Below are positions 26,103-34,318 of a stretch of DNA of 64,000 nucleotides, in pieces. The translations under genes were made by a program, and so were the position numbers. The notes beneath the pieces were generated by a model. That model was given only the letters and a program-made list of their open reading frames with translations, searched no databases and was not told where the DNA came from. Source of the DNA: Dyella telluris. Lineage in GTDB: Bacteria > Pseudomonadota > Gammaproteobacteria > Xanthomonadales > Rhodanobacteraceae. The stretch lies in contig NZ_CP060412.1 in assembly GCF_014297575.1 (NCBI RefSeq), positions 496,001 through 560,000 of the forward strand, in the 5' to 3' direction. Every line of letters begins with the position of its first letter. Position 1 is the stretch's first letter.

Positions 26103-26498
26103 TCAATCCTGCTTCAACTGCAGCAGATCCCACTTGTTGCCATACAGATCCTGGAACACCACCACCGTGCCGTAAGCCTCATCGCGCGGCGCTTCGCAGA
26201 AGGTGACGCCAGCGGCGTCCATGCGACGGTAGTCGCGCCAGAAGTCGTCGGTGTGCAGCAGCAGGAACACGCGACCGCCGGTCTGGTCACCCACTCGCGA
26301 CGATTGCCCGGCGTTGGTGGCCTTGGCCAGCAACAGGCGCGTTTCGCTGGAGCCCGGCGGCGCCACCACCACCCAGCGCTTGCCGCCGCCCATGTCGGTG
26401 TCCTCCACCAGGGTGAAGCCGAGTACGCGGGTATACCAGTCGATGGCCTCGTCGTAGTCGGCCACGACGAGGGCGATGCTGCCGATGTATTGCTTCAC
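26103..26498 (-). CDS. VOC superfamily (glyoxalase-like) protein
   Basis: A 131-residue protein with two betaalphabetabetabeta modules of the vicinal oxygen chelate fold: IGSIALVVADYDEAIDWYTR at the start and the second module from VFLLLHTDDFWRDYRRMDAA to FQDLYGNKWDLLQ. The first module lacks the His usually coordinating metal at the start, while Glu in FCEAPRDEAYG and the GNKWDL end are kept. Function could be a dioxygenase, isomerase or resistance protein; not determinable. It overlaps the end of the YjbR-like gene by four bases (ATGA), so both are made from one mRNA. Confidence 0.88.
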   Translation of the reverse strand: MKQYIGSIALVVADYDEAIDWYTRVLGFTLVEDTDMGGGKRWVVVAPPGSSETRLLLAKATNAGQSSRVGDQTGGRVFLLLHTDDFWRDYRRMDAAGVTFCEAPRDEAYGTVVVFQDLYGNKWDLLQLKQD

Positions 26499-26884
26499 GT
26501 GTGTTTTTCCTCAGGGAGCGGCCACTCGCCCAGCTCCGCCTGCAGCTTCTTGGTGAGCTTGCGGCGGATCAGTCCATAAGCCGTGCGGATGAGCTCGGAC
26601 AGTTCCTTCGTGGCGAAACGCTGTGGCTCCACCACCTGGATCCAGCGGGCACGGGCGAGATAGGGGGCGGCGATCATACCCGGCTGGTCGCTGAGCTCGA
26701 GGAAACGTTCGTCCTCGACCTTGAAGGCCAGCCGGCCTCCGTTCTCGGGCATGACCAGGAACATCTTGCCGCCCACGCTGAAAACCAGCTCGGCGCCCCA
26801 CTTGATGTCCGTGGTGACGCCCGGCCACGCGGCGCAAAGCCGCTCCGCCTGCCGAGGGGTGATGCCTTTGGACGCAGCTGCCAT
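26495..26884 (-). CDS. MmcQ/YjbR-like DNA-binding fold protein
   Basis: A 129-residue protein of the CyaY-like MmcQ/YjbR family. The conserved opening is RQAERLCAAWPGVTTDIKWG and the core is FSVGGKMFLVMPENGGRLAFK, ending with ELIRTAYGLIRRKLTKK. Proteins of this family are small, often annotated as DNA-binding by structural similarity, and their function is unknown. The start at 26884 keeps AAGGA at a reasonable distance; a GTG nine bases upstream is possible. Translation is coupled to the VOC gene that follows. Confidence 0.88.
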   Translation of the reverse strand: MAAASKGITPRQAERLCAAWPGVTTDIKWGAELVFSVGGKMFLVMPENGGRLAFKVEDERFLELSDQPGMIAAPYLARARWIQVVEPQRFATKELSELIRTAYGLIRRKLTKKLQAELGEWPLPEEKHT

Positions 26885-27052
26885 GGATTTCACCGTCCTT
26901 CAACGCCGCCCGATCCGGGAAGGCGCATTCTGCCCCGGCGCGGCGAGCCGTCCCAACCGGATCGGGTCGGAAAGCCGTGCGGTGCGACAAGACGCCACGA
27001 AAATCCTTTATGGATAAGACCCTTTGTTCATGTTGCGGTGCACACAATACGG

Positions 27053-27058
27053 TAAAGT
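27053..27058 (+). promoter_or_regulatory. Candidate -10 box seven bases before GNAT start
   Basis: TAAAGT ends at 27058 and the ATG is at 27065. If used, transcription would begin at or next to the start codon and give a leaderless mRNA; no Shine-Dalgarno is visible. Confidence 0.3.
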
Positions 27059-27064
27059 ACGGAT

Positions 27065-27673
27065 ATGAGCCCAGCCATCGACTACTTGAACAGCCGCCAC
27101 GCACTGGTTCCCGCGCGGAGCAATGAGCGGTTCGTGCGCCCTCGTCTGGTGGAAGTGGCCAAGCCGAGGGGCGAGCGGGTGCAGGCCCACGATGGTCGCG
27201 AGCTGTACCTGCGCGGCATCGAACCCGACGACGTTGCCGCGCTCAAGCGCCAGTTCGCCCGGCTGTCACCGGAGGACATCCGTCGGCGTTTCCTCCATTC
27301 CATGGGGGAACTGCCTGATTCGCTGGCTTACCGCCTGACCCACATCGACCCCGCCCTGGAAACGGCCTACGTGCTGATGGACGAGACGGTGCGTCCGGCA
27401 GAATTGCGTGGCGTGGGCCGCATCTTCGTGGACCGCTCGGCCAACAACGCCGAGTTCTCGGTGCTGGTGGAGCCGGAATGGACCCGCCAGGGCCTGGGCG
27501 CCCTGCTCATGCAGCGTCTGGTGGACGACTGCCGCCGCCGTGGCCTGAGCGAGATCTGGGGCTACGTGCTGCTGGAAAACCGTCCCATGCTGCACCTGTG
27601 CAAGGAACTGGGCTTCGTGCGCCGCCTGTCGCCGGACGAACCCGGCACCACGCTGATCTCGCTGCAGCTCTGA
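27065..27673 (+). CDS. GNAT family N-acetyltransferase
   Basis: A 202-residue protein. The first 40 residues are a basic extension; the GNAT domain starts around RELYLRGIEPDDVAALKRQF and holds the acetyl-CoA pyrophosphate loop RQGLGALLMQRLVDD and the SEIWGYVLLENRPMLHLCKE block near the end. The domain resembles the C-terminal acetyltransferase part of Pat-type protein acetyltransferases (LSPEDIRRRFLHSMGELPDS is a typical phrase), so lysine acetylation of a protein is a reasonable guess. It stands alone; no ribosome binding site is visible. Confidence 0.85.
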   Translation: MSPAIDYLNSRHALVPARSNERFVRPRLVEVAKPRGERVQAHDGRELYLRGIEPDDVAALKRQFARLSPEDIRRRFLHSMGELPDSLAYRLTHIDPALETAYVLMDETVRPAELRGVGRIFVDRSANNAEFSVLVEPEWTRQGLGALLMQRLVDDCRRRGLSEIWGYVLLENRPMLHLCKELGFVRRLSPDEPGTTLISLQL

Positions 27674-27692
27674 CCCCTGCTACGGTCGTTTC

Positions 27693-27780
27693 CCTGTGGA
27701 AGCGCACCCTGTGCGCGACTGCACACGGCGACACGGCCGATGCCCCCGAGGGGTTGTTGCGCACACGAGGCGCTCCCACA
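27693..27780. repeat. REP-like palindromic repeat, copy 4 (degenerate)
   Basis: CTGTGGAAGCGCACCCTGTG near 27694 and a mutated right arm ending GAGGCGCTCCCACA at 27780. The arms no longer pair fully, so this copy is decaying. It lies between the GNAT and mfd genes. Confidence 0.65.
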
Positions 27781-27795
27781 TCGAAAGACATGAAA

Positions 27796-27819
27796 CCGCC
27801 CCGGCCCTGTCCGGGGCGG
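27796..27819 (+). terminator. GC-rich hairpin upstream of mfd
   Basis: CCGCCCCGG, loop CCCTGT, CCGGGGCGG: 9-bp perfect stem without a U-tract. Likely ends transcription from the GNAT gene or stabilises its 3' end. Confidence 0.5.
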
Positions 27820-27883
27820 CCGCGTTACACTTGCCCGCTTTCCGGGCGAGGCCGGACGCCACGCCATCGATAGCCGGGTTCGC

Positions 27884-30800
27884 ATGACCAAGTCGATTCC
27901 CCACCCTTCCCTGCCCACCAGCCCCAAGCAACGCCGTTACTGGACGTCGCCGCACGGCTCATCGCGCGCCCTGCTGGTCGCCGAAGCCGCACGCACGCAC
28001 CAGGGCCTGCTGGTGGCCGTCACGCGCGACACCCAGCGGGCAAGCGCACTGGAAGACGAGCTGCGCGTATTCGCGGGCAATCTCCCCGTGCTGCATTTCC
28101 CCGACTGGGAAACGCTGCCCTACGACGTGTTCAGCCCGCACCCGGAGATCGTCTCCCAGCGCATCTCCACGCTGTACCAGCTGCCCAACGTGCAGCGCGG
28201 CGTGCTGGTGGTGCCCATCGCCACGCTGATGCAGCGCATCGCCCCGCGCAGCCACATCACCGGCGCCGGCCTGGTGGTGAAGAAGGGACAGAAGCTCGAC
28301 CTTGCCGCCGAACAACGACGCCTGGAAGCCGCCGGCTACCGCAACGTGCCGCAAGTGGGTGAACCGGGTGACTTCGCGGTGCGCGGTGCGTTGATCGACA
28401 TTTTCCCGATGGGCTCGGTGGAACCGTACCGCATCGAGCTGTTCGACGACGAAGTGGAATCCATCCGCAGCTTCGACCCGGAAACGCAGCTCTCGCAACA
28501 GCAGGTGGAGCGCATCGAACTGCTGCCTGCGCGCGAGTTCCCGTTGACCGAGAACGCCGCCAAGGACTTCCGCACGCGCCTGCGCGAACGCTTCCCCATC
28601 GACGTGCGTCGCTGTCCGCTCTACCAGGACATGAAGGAAGGCGTGACGCCCGGAGGCATCGAGTACTACCTGCCGATGTTCTTCGAGCAGACCGCCACCT
28701 TGTTCGACTATCTCGCCGACAACGCCGTGTTCCTGCTGGGCGAAGGCTCGATGGAATCGGCCGACCAGTTCTGGACACAGACTGGCGAGCGCTACGACCA
28801 GCGTGCGCACGACATCGAACGCCCGGTGCTGCCGCCGGCAGAACTCTACCTGCCGCCGGATCTGCTGCGCGAGCAGCTCAACAAACGCCTGCGCGTGGAG
28901 CTGGTGGAAAGCGGCCACGAGCACGCCCTGCCCAGCGGCACGCAGCCCGCACCCGAGCTGCCGCTCAACCGCAAGGGCGAGGAACCCGGCACCTCGCTGC
29001 GCCATTTCCTGTCGAGCTACCCCGGGCGCGTACTGATCGCCGCGGATTCGGCCGGCCGTCGCGAGGCTCTGATTGAACAGCTCGCCAGCGCCGGCCTCAA
29101 GCCGGACACCGTGGACGGCTGGCAGGCATTCATCGGCGGCGCGGACAAGCTGCGCCTGGCCATCACCATCGCCGGTCTCGAGCAGGGCTTCGCGCTCAAC
29201 GAACCCGCCTTCACCGTACTCACCGAACGCGAACTGTTCGGCGAGCGCGTGCGCACGGAACGCAAGCGTCGCCGTGGCGCGGCGCGCGATCCGGAAAGCA
29301 TCATCCGTGACCTCACCGAGCTGACCATCGGTGCGCCCATCGTCCACGTCGACCACGGTGTAGGCCGCTACCAGGGCCTGGTCTCCATGGAACTGGGCGG
29401 CATGGAGGGCGAGTTCCTCACCATCGAGTACGCCAAGGGCGACAAGCTTTATGTGCCCGTGGCGCAGCTCGGCCTGGTCAGCCGCTACACCGGCACCGCA
29501 CCCGAACTCGCGCCACTGCACTCGCTGGGCGGCGACGCCTGGGAGCGCGCGCGCCGCAAGGCGGCGGAAAAAGTGCGCGACGTGGCCGCCGAACTGCTGG
29601 CCATCTACGCACAGCGCGAGGCGCGTGGCGGCGAGTCCATGCCGATCGACCGCCAGATGGTGGAGGAATTCGGCGCCAGCTTCCCGTTCGAGGAAACACC
29701 CGACCAGGAACAGGCCATCGATTCGGTGCTGAAGGATCTGGCCGCGCCGCGCGCCATGGATCGTGTCATCTGCGGCGACGTGGGTTTCGGCAAGACCGAA
29801 GTCGCGCTGCGCGCCGCCTTTGCTGCCGCCACGGCGGGCAGGCAAGTGGCCGTGCTGGTGCCCACCACCCTGCTCGCCCAGCAGCACTATCGCAACTTCG
29901 CCGACCGTTTCGCCGACTGGCCGGTGAAAGTAGACGTACTTTCTCGCTTCAAGTCGTCCAAGGAAGTGAACGACGCGCTCAAGCGCCTGGGCGAAGGCCA
30001 GATCGACGTGATCGTCGGCACGCACAAACTGCTTGCGCCGGAGATCAAGTTCAAGAACCTCGGCCTGGTCATCGTGGACGAAGAGCAGCGCTTTGGCGTG
30101 CGCCAGAAGGAACAGCTGAAGAAGCTGCGCGCCGAAGTGGACCTGCTCACCATGACGGCCACGCCGATTCCGCGCACGCTCAACATGGCGATGAGCGGCC
30201 TGCGCGATCTATCCCTGATCGCCACGCCGCCGGCACATCGCATGGCCGTGCGCACCTTCATCGCGCAGTGGGAACCGGCGCTGGTCCGCGAGGCGTTCCA
30301 GCGCGAGCTGGCGCGTGGCGGCCAGGTCTACTTCCTGCACAACGAGGTGGACACCATCGAACGCGCCGCGCGCGAACTCGAAGAGTTGATCCCCGAAGCC
30401 CGTATCGGCGTCGCCCACGGCCAGATGGCCGAGCGCGAACTGGAACGCGTGATGGCGGATTTCCACCGCCAGCGTTTCAACGTGCTGGTGTGCACCACCA
30501 TCATCGAAACCGGCATCGATATTCCGACCGCCAACACCATCATCATCAACCGCGCCGACCGCTTCGGCCTGGCGCAGTTGCACCAGCTGCGCGGTCGCGT
30601 GGGCCGTTCGCACCACCGCGCGTACGCGTACCTGGTGGTGCCGGATCGCAAGGCCATGACGGCCGACGCGGAAAAGCGCCTGGAAGCCATCGCCTCGCTG
30701 GAAGAGCTCGGCGCGGGCTTCACCCTGGCCACGCACGACCTTGAGATCCGAGGCGCGGGCGAGCTGTTGGGCGATGAGCAATCCGGCCAGATCCAGGAAA

Positions 30801-31339
30801 TCGGTTTCGGCCTCTACACCGAACTGCTGGAACGCGCAGTGCGCGCACTGAAGTCCGGCAAGCTGCCCGACTTCGACCTCAGCAGCGAGCACGAGACGGA
30901 AGTCGAACTGCATCTCCCTGCGCTTATCCCAGACGATTACCTGCCCGACGTGCACACGCGACTGACGCTGTACAAGCGCATCGCCAGCGCACGCAACCAC
31001 GACCATCTGCGTGACCTGCAGGTGGAAATGATCGACCGCTTCGGCCTGCTGCCTGATGCCGCCAAGCAGTTGTTCGCCGTGGCGCAGCTGAAGCTGATGG
31101 CCACGCCGCTGGGCATCCGCAAGCTCGACTTCGGCGCCAATGGCGGGCGCATCACTTTCCGCGACAAGCCGGAACTCGATCCGATGGCGATCATCCGCCT
31201 GATCCAGGGCCAGCCGCGCGTGTACAAGCTGGATGGGCAGGACAAGCTCAAGGTGAACCTGGAGTTGCCTGGGGCTTCGGAGAGGATTCGCGCGGCGCAG
31301 GAAGTGTTGGTGCAGTTGGGGGCGCGGCGGCCGGGGTGA
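27884..31339 (+). CDS. mfd: Transcription-repair coupling factor
   Basis: A 1151-residue SF2 translocase, the usual length for Mfd. It removes RNA polymerase stalled at DNA lesions and recruits UvrA. In order: UvrB-homology module (LLVAEAARTHQGLLVAVTRD, later HFPDWETLPYDVFSPHPE), RNA-polymerase-interacting Tudor-like domain (IVHVDHGVGRYQGLVSMELG, about residue 485), the motor with Walker A GDVGFGKTEVALRAAF (about 630) and DEEQRFGVRQKEQLKK (about 730), then TRG motif and the C-terminal UvrA-binding domain (LPALIPDDYLPDVHTRLTLY). All helicase motifs appear intact. It is a single gene, followed by the repeat-rich 1.37 kb region. Confidence 0.97.
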   Translation: MTKSIPHPSLPTSPKQRRYWTSPHGSSRALLVAEAARTHQGLLVAVTRDTQRASALEDELRVFAGNLPVLHFPDWETLPYDVFSPHPEIVSQRISTLYQLPNVQRGVLVVPIATLMQRIAPRSHITGAGLVVKKGQKLDLAAEQRRLEAAGYRNVPQVGEPGDFAVRGALIDIFPMGSVEPYRIELFDDEVESIRSFDPETQLSQQQVERIELLPAREFPLTENAAKDFRTRLRERFPIDVRRCPLYQDMKEGVTPGGIEYYLPMFFEQTATLFDYLADNAVFLLGEGSMESADQFWTQTGERYDQRAHDIERPVLPPAELYLPPDLLREQLNKRLRVELVESGHEHALPSGTQPAPELPLNRKGEEPGTSLRHFLSSYPGRVLIAADSAGRREALIEQLASAGLKPDTVDGWQAFIGGADKLRLAITIAGLEQGFALNEPAFTVLTERELFGERVRTERKRRRGAARDPESIIRDLTELTIGAPIVHVDHGVGRYQGLVSMELGGMEGEFLTIEYAKGDKLYVPVAQLGLVSRYTGTAPELAPLHSLGGDAWERARRKAAEKVRDVAAELLAIYAQREARGGESMPIDRQMVEEFGASFPFEETPDQEQAIDSVLKDLAAPRAMDRVICGDVGFGKTEVALRAAFAAATAGRQVAVLVPTTLLAQQHYRNFADRFADWPVKVDVLSRFKSSKEVNDALKRLGEGQIDVIVGTHKLLAPEIKFKNLGLVIVDEEQRFGVRQKEQLKKLRAEVDLLTMTATPIPRTLNMAMSGLRDLSLIATPPAHRMAVRTFIAQWEPALVREAFQRELARGGQVYFLHNEVDTIERAARELEELIPEARIGVAHGQMAERELERVMADFHRQRFNVLVCTTIIETGIDIPTANTIIINRADRFGLAQLHQLRGRVGRSHHRAYAYLVVPDRKAMTADAEKRLEAIASLEELGAGFTLATHDLEIRGAGELLGDEQSGQIQEIGFGLYTELLERAVRALKSGKLPDFDLSSEHETEVELHLPALIPDDYLPDVHTRLTLYKRIASARNHDHLRDLQVEMIDRFGLLPDAAKQLFAVAQLKLMATPLGIRKLDFGANGGRITFRDKPELDPMAIIRLIQGQPRVYKLDGQDKLKVNLELPGASERIRAAQEVLVQLGARRPG

Positions 31340-31512
31340 TCCTTCGCCTTGGATTTCCCCCTCTTCCCTTCGGGGGACGGGCTGGGGAGGCGCTCCGAAG
31401 AGGGGCGAAGGTCGTGGGATCGCCTCACCGCTTCGACATCGTCATCCCGGCGCAGGCCGGGATCCAGTGACTCGGTTGTTGGTTTTTTACCTCACCGTTC
31501 CATCGCTTTTGC

Positions 31513-31706
31513 CCGTCATCCCAGCGAAAGCTGGAGGCGCTTTTCAACAGCCGTAGGGCTGGTCATCCAGTGCCTTGGCTCTTGGCCTACGGTCTCGCGC
31601 GCTGCCGCGACCTGGCCGCTTACGCCGCGGGGGCGTTTCGACCTTCTGCCGAAGGCCGAGTCACTTTTCTTTGCTGGCCCAAAGAAAAGTAACCCAAAGA
31701 AATGGC
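31513..31706 (+). repeat. Left arm of composite inverted repeat
   Basis: Starts with the CGTCATCCCAGCGAAAG family repeat, then CAGTGCCTTGG, then CCTGGCCGCTTACGCCGCGG and CTTTTCTTTGCTGGCCCAAAG to about 31706. About 95 bp from 31612 align closely (roughly 85 percent by eye) with the reverse complement of 32321-32433, with one 28-bp gap on the right side. Confidence 0.7.
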
Positions 31707-31990
31707 CTTAAAGGCTGGCAGCATTCCGATGGGATAAGCCAGAACGGTTGAGGACCGTTGCTGCGTGGCAACCTCCGCCTCTACACAGCGGGTACTTCCA
31801 AGCGCTTCGCAACGCGCCGATGCGAAGAGGACTTAACGCGGAGCGTCGTGCCGCTGCGCGGCACATCCTTCCTTGCCACTCGGGTGTTCACATTGAACAT
31901 CACCTGCCGCTCGTCCTCTCCCGTTCGGGAGAGGACTGGGGTGAGCACGGAGGTGAGAGAGAAACAGCCTTCACACGGTGCGAGACACCC

Positions 31991-32075
31991 CTGTAGGAGC
32001 GCACCTTGTGCGCGACCGCAGCGCCATGTCGATACCGCTCCGTCAGGTGGTCGCGCACAGGGTGCGCTCCTACAG
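31991..32075. repeat. REP-like palindromic repeat, copy 5
   Basis: Arms CTGTAGGAGCGCACCTTGTG (from 31991) and CACAGGGTGCGCTCCTACAG (to 32075). It is nested inside the composite inverted repeat. Confidence 0.8.
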
Positions 32076-32228
32076 ACAAGCTAAGCCGGCGCTAAACAGG
32101 CCGTCGCCCTGCGACGCGATGTGCAGCGCAGCTGCACGAGCCGTCTGCTTTTGACCTACCCGCCCCCTTGAGCGGCAGTGAGGGGCGGACGAGAAGGCCC
32201 GCAGGGGGATCGGCAAGGATGCCGATCC

Positions 32229-32262
32229 CTTTTCGACAGGACACGGAGGTCCTGTCGAAAAG
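32229..32262. repeat. 14-bp perfect hairpin inside the repeat mosaic
   Basis: CTTTTCGACAGGAC, loop ACGGAG, GTCCTGTCGAAAAG. Unlike the surrounding repeats it appears once in the window. On either strand the arm ends in AAAAG/CTTTT, so it could act as a terminator. Confidence 0.6.
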
Positions 32263-32320
32263 CCCGGCCGACCCTCACGCACTGGCCGGCTTCACCGGCC
32301 AGCGCTGCGATGGGGTGCCC

Positions 32321-32508
32321 CTTTCTTTTGGTTACTTTTGACGCGCAGCTAATCCCCGTGGGACTTTGGGCAAGCAAAGAAAAGTAACCCGGCCTCCGGC
32401 AGGAGGTCGGAACGCCCGCTGCGTAAGCGGCCAGGTAACGGGAACCTTTGAGGCGAAGACCCAAGGCAAAGTCACTGGATTCCTGCCTTCGCAGGAATGA
32501 CGGCGCTT
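32321..32508 (-). repeat. Right arm of composite inverted repeat
   Basis: Reverse orientation copy of the left arm: read on the minus strand it gives a CGTCATTCCTGCGAAGG repeat, CAGTGACTTTGCCTTGG, CCTGGCCGCTTACGCAGCGG, then CTTTTCTTTGCTTGCCCAAAG and a 28-bp insertion before AAAAGTAACCAAAAGAAAG. Encloses about 615 bp with the left arm. Confidence 0.7.
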
Positions 32509-32713
32509 ATGAAGCCATGAGGCGAGGTTGCCCCTCACCTTAACGCCCTCCCCGCCCATCAAAGCCGCCGCGATTCAGGGCGGCTCTCCGAGCACCCCGA
32601 AAGGGCCCGGTGGAAAAAGCAGCCCCCTACCCCCGTGACAACCAACATCACCCACCAAGCACACCCCAAGGCGCATCTTCCCGCCATTCCAAAGACACCA
32701 CCGGCGATCCCCC

Positions 32714-33136
32714 ATGATCACCAACCGCTCCATGCCCCCCGGCATCATCATCCCCGAGCTCGCCTACCCGGACGTCCTCGTGGCCTCTGCCTGGCTATGT
32801 CGCGCACTGGGCTTCCGCGAACGCCTGCGCATCGCCGATCACCGCGTCCAGCTCATCTACGAAGGCAGCTCCATCGTGGTCACTGAACTGATGCACGAGG
32901 ATCGGTCAGTCGATCACGCACACGCGGTTATGATGCATGTCGACGATGTGGACCAGCACCATGCACGAGCCGTGGCGGCGGATGCAAAGGTGCTGCAGCC
33001 GCCCACCGATTACCCTTATGGTGAACGCCAGTATTCCCTCGAGGACATCGGCGGCCACCACTGGAAGTTTTCCCAATCCATCGCCGATGTCGACCCTGCG
33101 CAATGGGGTGGCGAGCTGATGACAGACACCCCCTGA
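32714..33136 (+). CDS. VOC superfamily protein, second copy
   Basis: A 140-residue glyoxalase/bleomycin-resistance fold protein (IIIPELAYPDVLVASAWLCR opening, then HAVMMHVDDVDQHHARAVAA and GERQYSLEDIGGHHWKFSQS). The final block GGHHWKFSQS is the second module end with the HxW pattern that is typical of PhnB-like and epimerase-like VOC proteins. No Shine-Dalgarno is clear; an ATG at 32732 is an alternative start. It may be co-transcribed with the ChaA paralogue 12 bases downstream. Substrate unknown. Confidence 0.85.
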   Translation: MITNRSMPPGIIIPELAYPDVLVASAWLCRALGFRERLRIADHRVQLIYEGSSIVVTELMHEDRSVDHAHAVMMHVDDVDQHHARAVAADAKVLQPPTDYPYGERQYSLEDIGGHHWKFSQSIADVDPAQWGGELMTDTP

Positions 33137-33148
33137 GCCGGAGTAACC

Positions 33149-34303
33149 ATGACCCTCGACTCACCGCGCCCCGAAGGGCAGCCGATGTTCAATCCCAGGA
33201 TGTTGATACGTCCCGCCGCAGCGTGGGCCACGGTGGCGTTGTTCCTGATTTTCGGCTCGGACTGGATGGCGCACCTGAGTCGCCATGAGATCGGCCTGTC
33301 GCTGTTCGCCTGGTTGTTCTTCGTGATCGTCTGGGGTTCGTTCGGCGTAGTGCACGAGGCCGAAGAACTGGCCGGCCTGCTGGGCGAGCCGGTCGGCACG
33401 CTGGTGCTCACCTTGTCCATCGTACTCATCGAGGTGGTGCTGATCTCCGCGGTCATGCTCGGCGCGGGCGATACCGCCACGCTGGCGCGCGACACCATGT
33501 TCGCGGTGTTGATGATCGTGTTGAACGGCGTGGTGGGACTGGGCTTGTTGATCGGCGGCATCCGCCATCATGAGCAGGCCTATAACCTGCACGGCGCGTC
33601 GGCCTTCCTGGCGGTCATCATTCCGCTCGCCACCATCGCGCTGGTGCTGCCCAACTTCACCACCTCGACATCCGACGGCTCGCTCACCGCGGTGCAGGCG
33701 GTGGCCTTCTCCCTCCTCACCATCGGCCTGTACGGCCTGTTCCTGTGGCTGCAGACCGGACGCCACAAGGGTTATTTCGTCGAGCCGCGCTCCGATTCCG
33801 ACGAGAACATCCCGGCCGATCCGCCGGCGCCGCCGCGTCGACCGCGCAAGGGTGAAATGCTGTTTCACCTGCTCATGTTGCTGATCAACATCCTGCCCAT
33901 CGTGATCCTGTCCAAGAGCCTGGCCAAGGTGCTGGACTACGGCATCGCCGCCACCGGCGCGCCGCATTCGCTGGGCGGCATCATCATCGCCATGCTGGTG
34001 TTCACGCCGGAAGGCATTTCCGCGCTGATCGCCATCCGCCGCGACCAGCTCACCCGCGCGATCAACCTGTGTCTGGGTGGCGCGGCGTCCACCGTGGGCC
34101 TTACCGTACCTGCCGTGCTCGCCATCGGCCTGTTCACCGGCAAGCCGGTGGTGCTTGGGTTGCCGGCCGCCAGCATCGTGCTGCTCACCTCCACGCTGGT
34201 GCTGAGCACGCTGACGTTCTCGGGTTGGCGCACCACCATGCTCGAAGGCGCGGTGCACCTGTCGATGTTCGTGGTGTTCCTGGTGCTGGTGTTCAGCCCG
34301 TAG
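33149..34303 (+). CDS. ChaA-type Ca2+/cation:proton antiporter, copy 2
   Basis: A 384-residue paralogue of the protein at 16356-17471. It has the same exchanger motifs: GEPVGTLVLTLSIVLIEVVL and ARDTMFAVLMIVLNGVVGLG in the first half, VFTPEGISALIAIRRDQLTR and GLTVPAVLAIGLFTG in the second. A charged cytosolic loop (RRPRKGEMLF) joins the halves. GGAG precedes the ATG. The two paralogues are 16 kb apart and are not tandem, so they may serve different ions or conditions. Downstream, EgtD is convergent. Confidence 0.88.
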   Translation: MTLDSPRPEGQPMFNPRMLIRPAAAWATVALFLIFGSDWMAHLSRHEIGLSLFAWLFFVIVWGSFGVVHEAEELAGLLGEPVGTLVLTLSIVLIEVVLISAVMLGAGDTATLARDTMFAVLMIVLNGVVGLGLLIGGIRHHEQAYNLHGASAFLAVIIPLATIALVLPNFTTSTSDGSLTAVQAVAFSLLTIGLYGLFLWLQTGRHKGYFVEPRSDSDENIPADPPAPPRRPRKGEMLFHLLMLLINILPIVILSKSLAKVLDYGIAATGAPHSLGGIIIAMLVFTPEGISALIAIRRDQLTRAINLCLGGAASTVGLTVPAVLAIGLFTGKPVVLGLPAASIVLLTSTLVLSTLTFSGWRTTMLEGAVHLSMFVVFLVLVFSP

Positions 34304-34318
34304 CGACGGGCACGGACG

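Larger units (their letters stand above)
31340..32713. repeat. 1.37 kb gene-free mosaic of nested repeats
   Basis: No convincing gene exists here; reading frames are short and translate repeat sequence. Direct reading shows: CGTCATCCCGGCGCAGGCCG (31440), a second CGTCATCCCAGCGAAAGCTG (31514), a block with CTTTTCTTTGCTGGCCCAAAG, the motif CCTCTCCCGTTCGGGAGAGG (31915-31934), a REP pair (31991-32075), a 14-bp hairpin (32229-32262), and inverted copies of the first blocks from 32321 to about 32508. The composite arms are described separately. It may be a dead non-autonomous element or a site where several repeats have accumulated. Confidence 0.75.

Noticed and set aside
27959..30025. A 688-codon open frame on the minus strand inside mfd
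   Set aside because: It is opposite a full-length, motif-complete mfd and has the composition of an antisense shadow in GC-rich DNA (Arg/Ala/Gly/His-rich, no recognisable domain).
31349..32464. Several short open frames in the mfd-VOC gap
   Set aside because: They translate repeat elements, lack ribosome binding sites and show no protein-like pattern.
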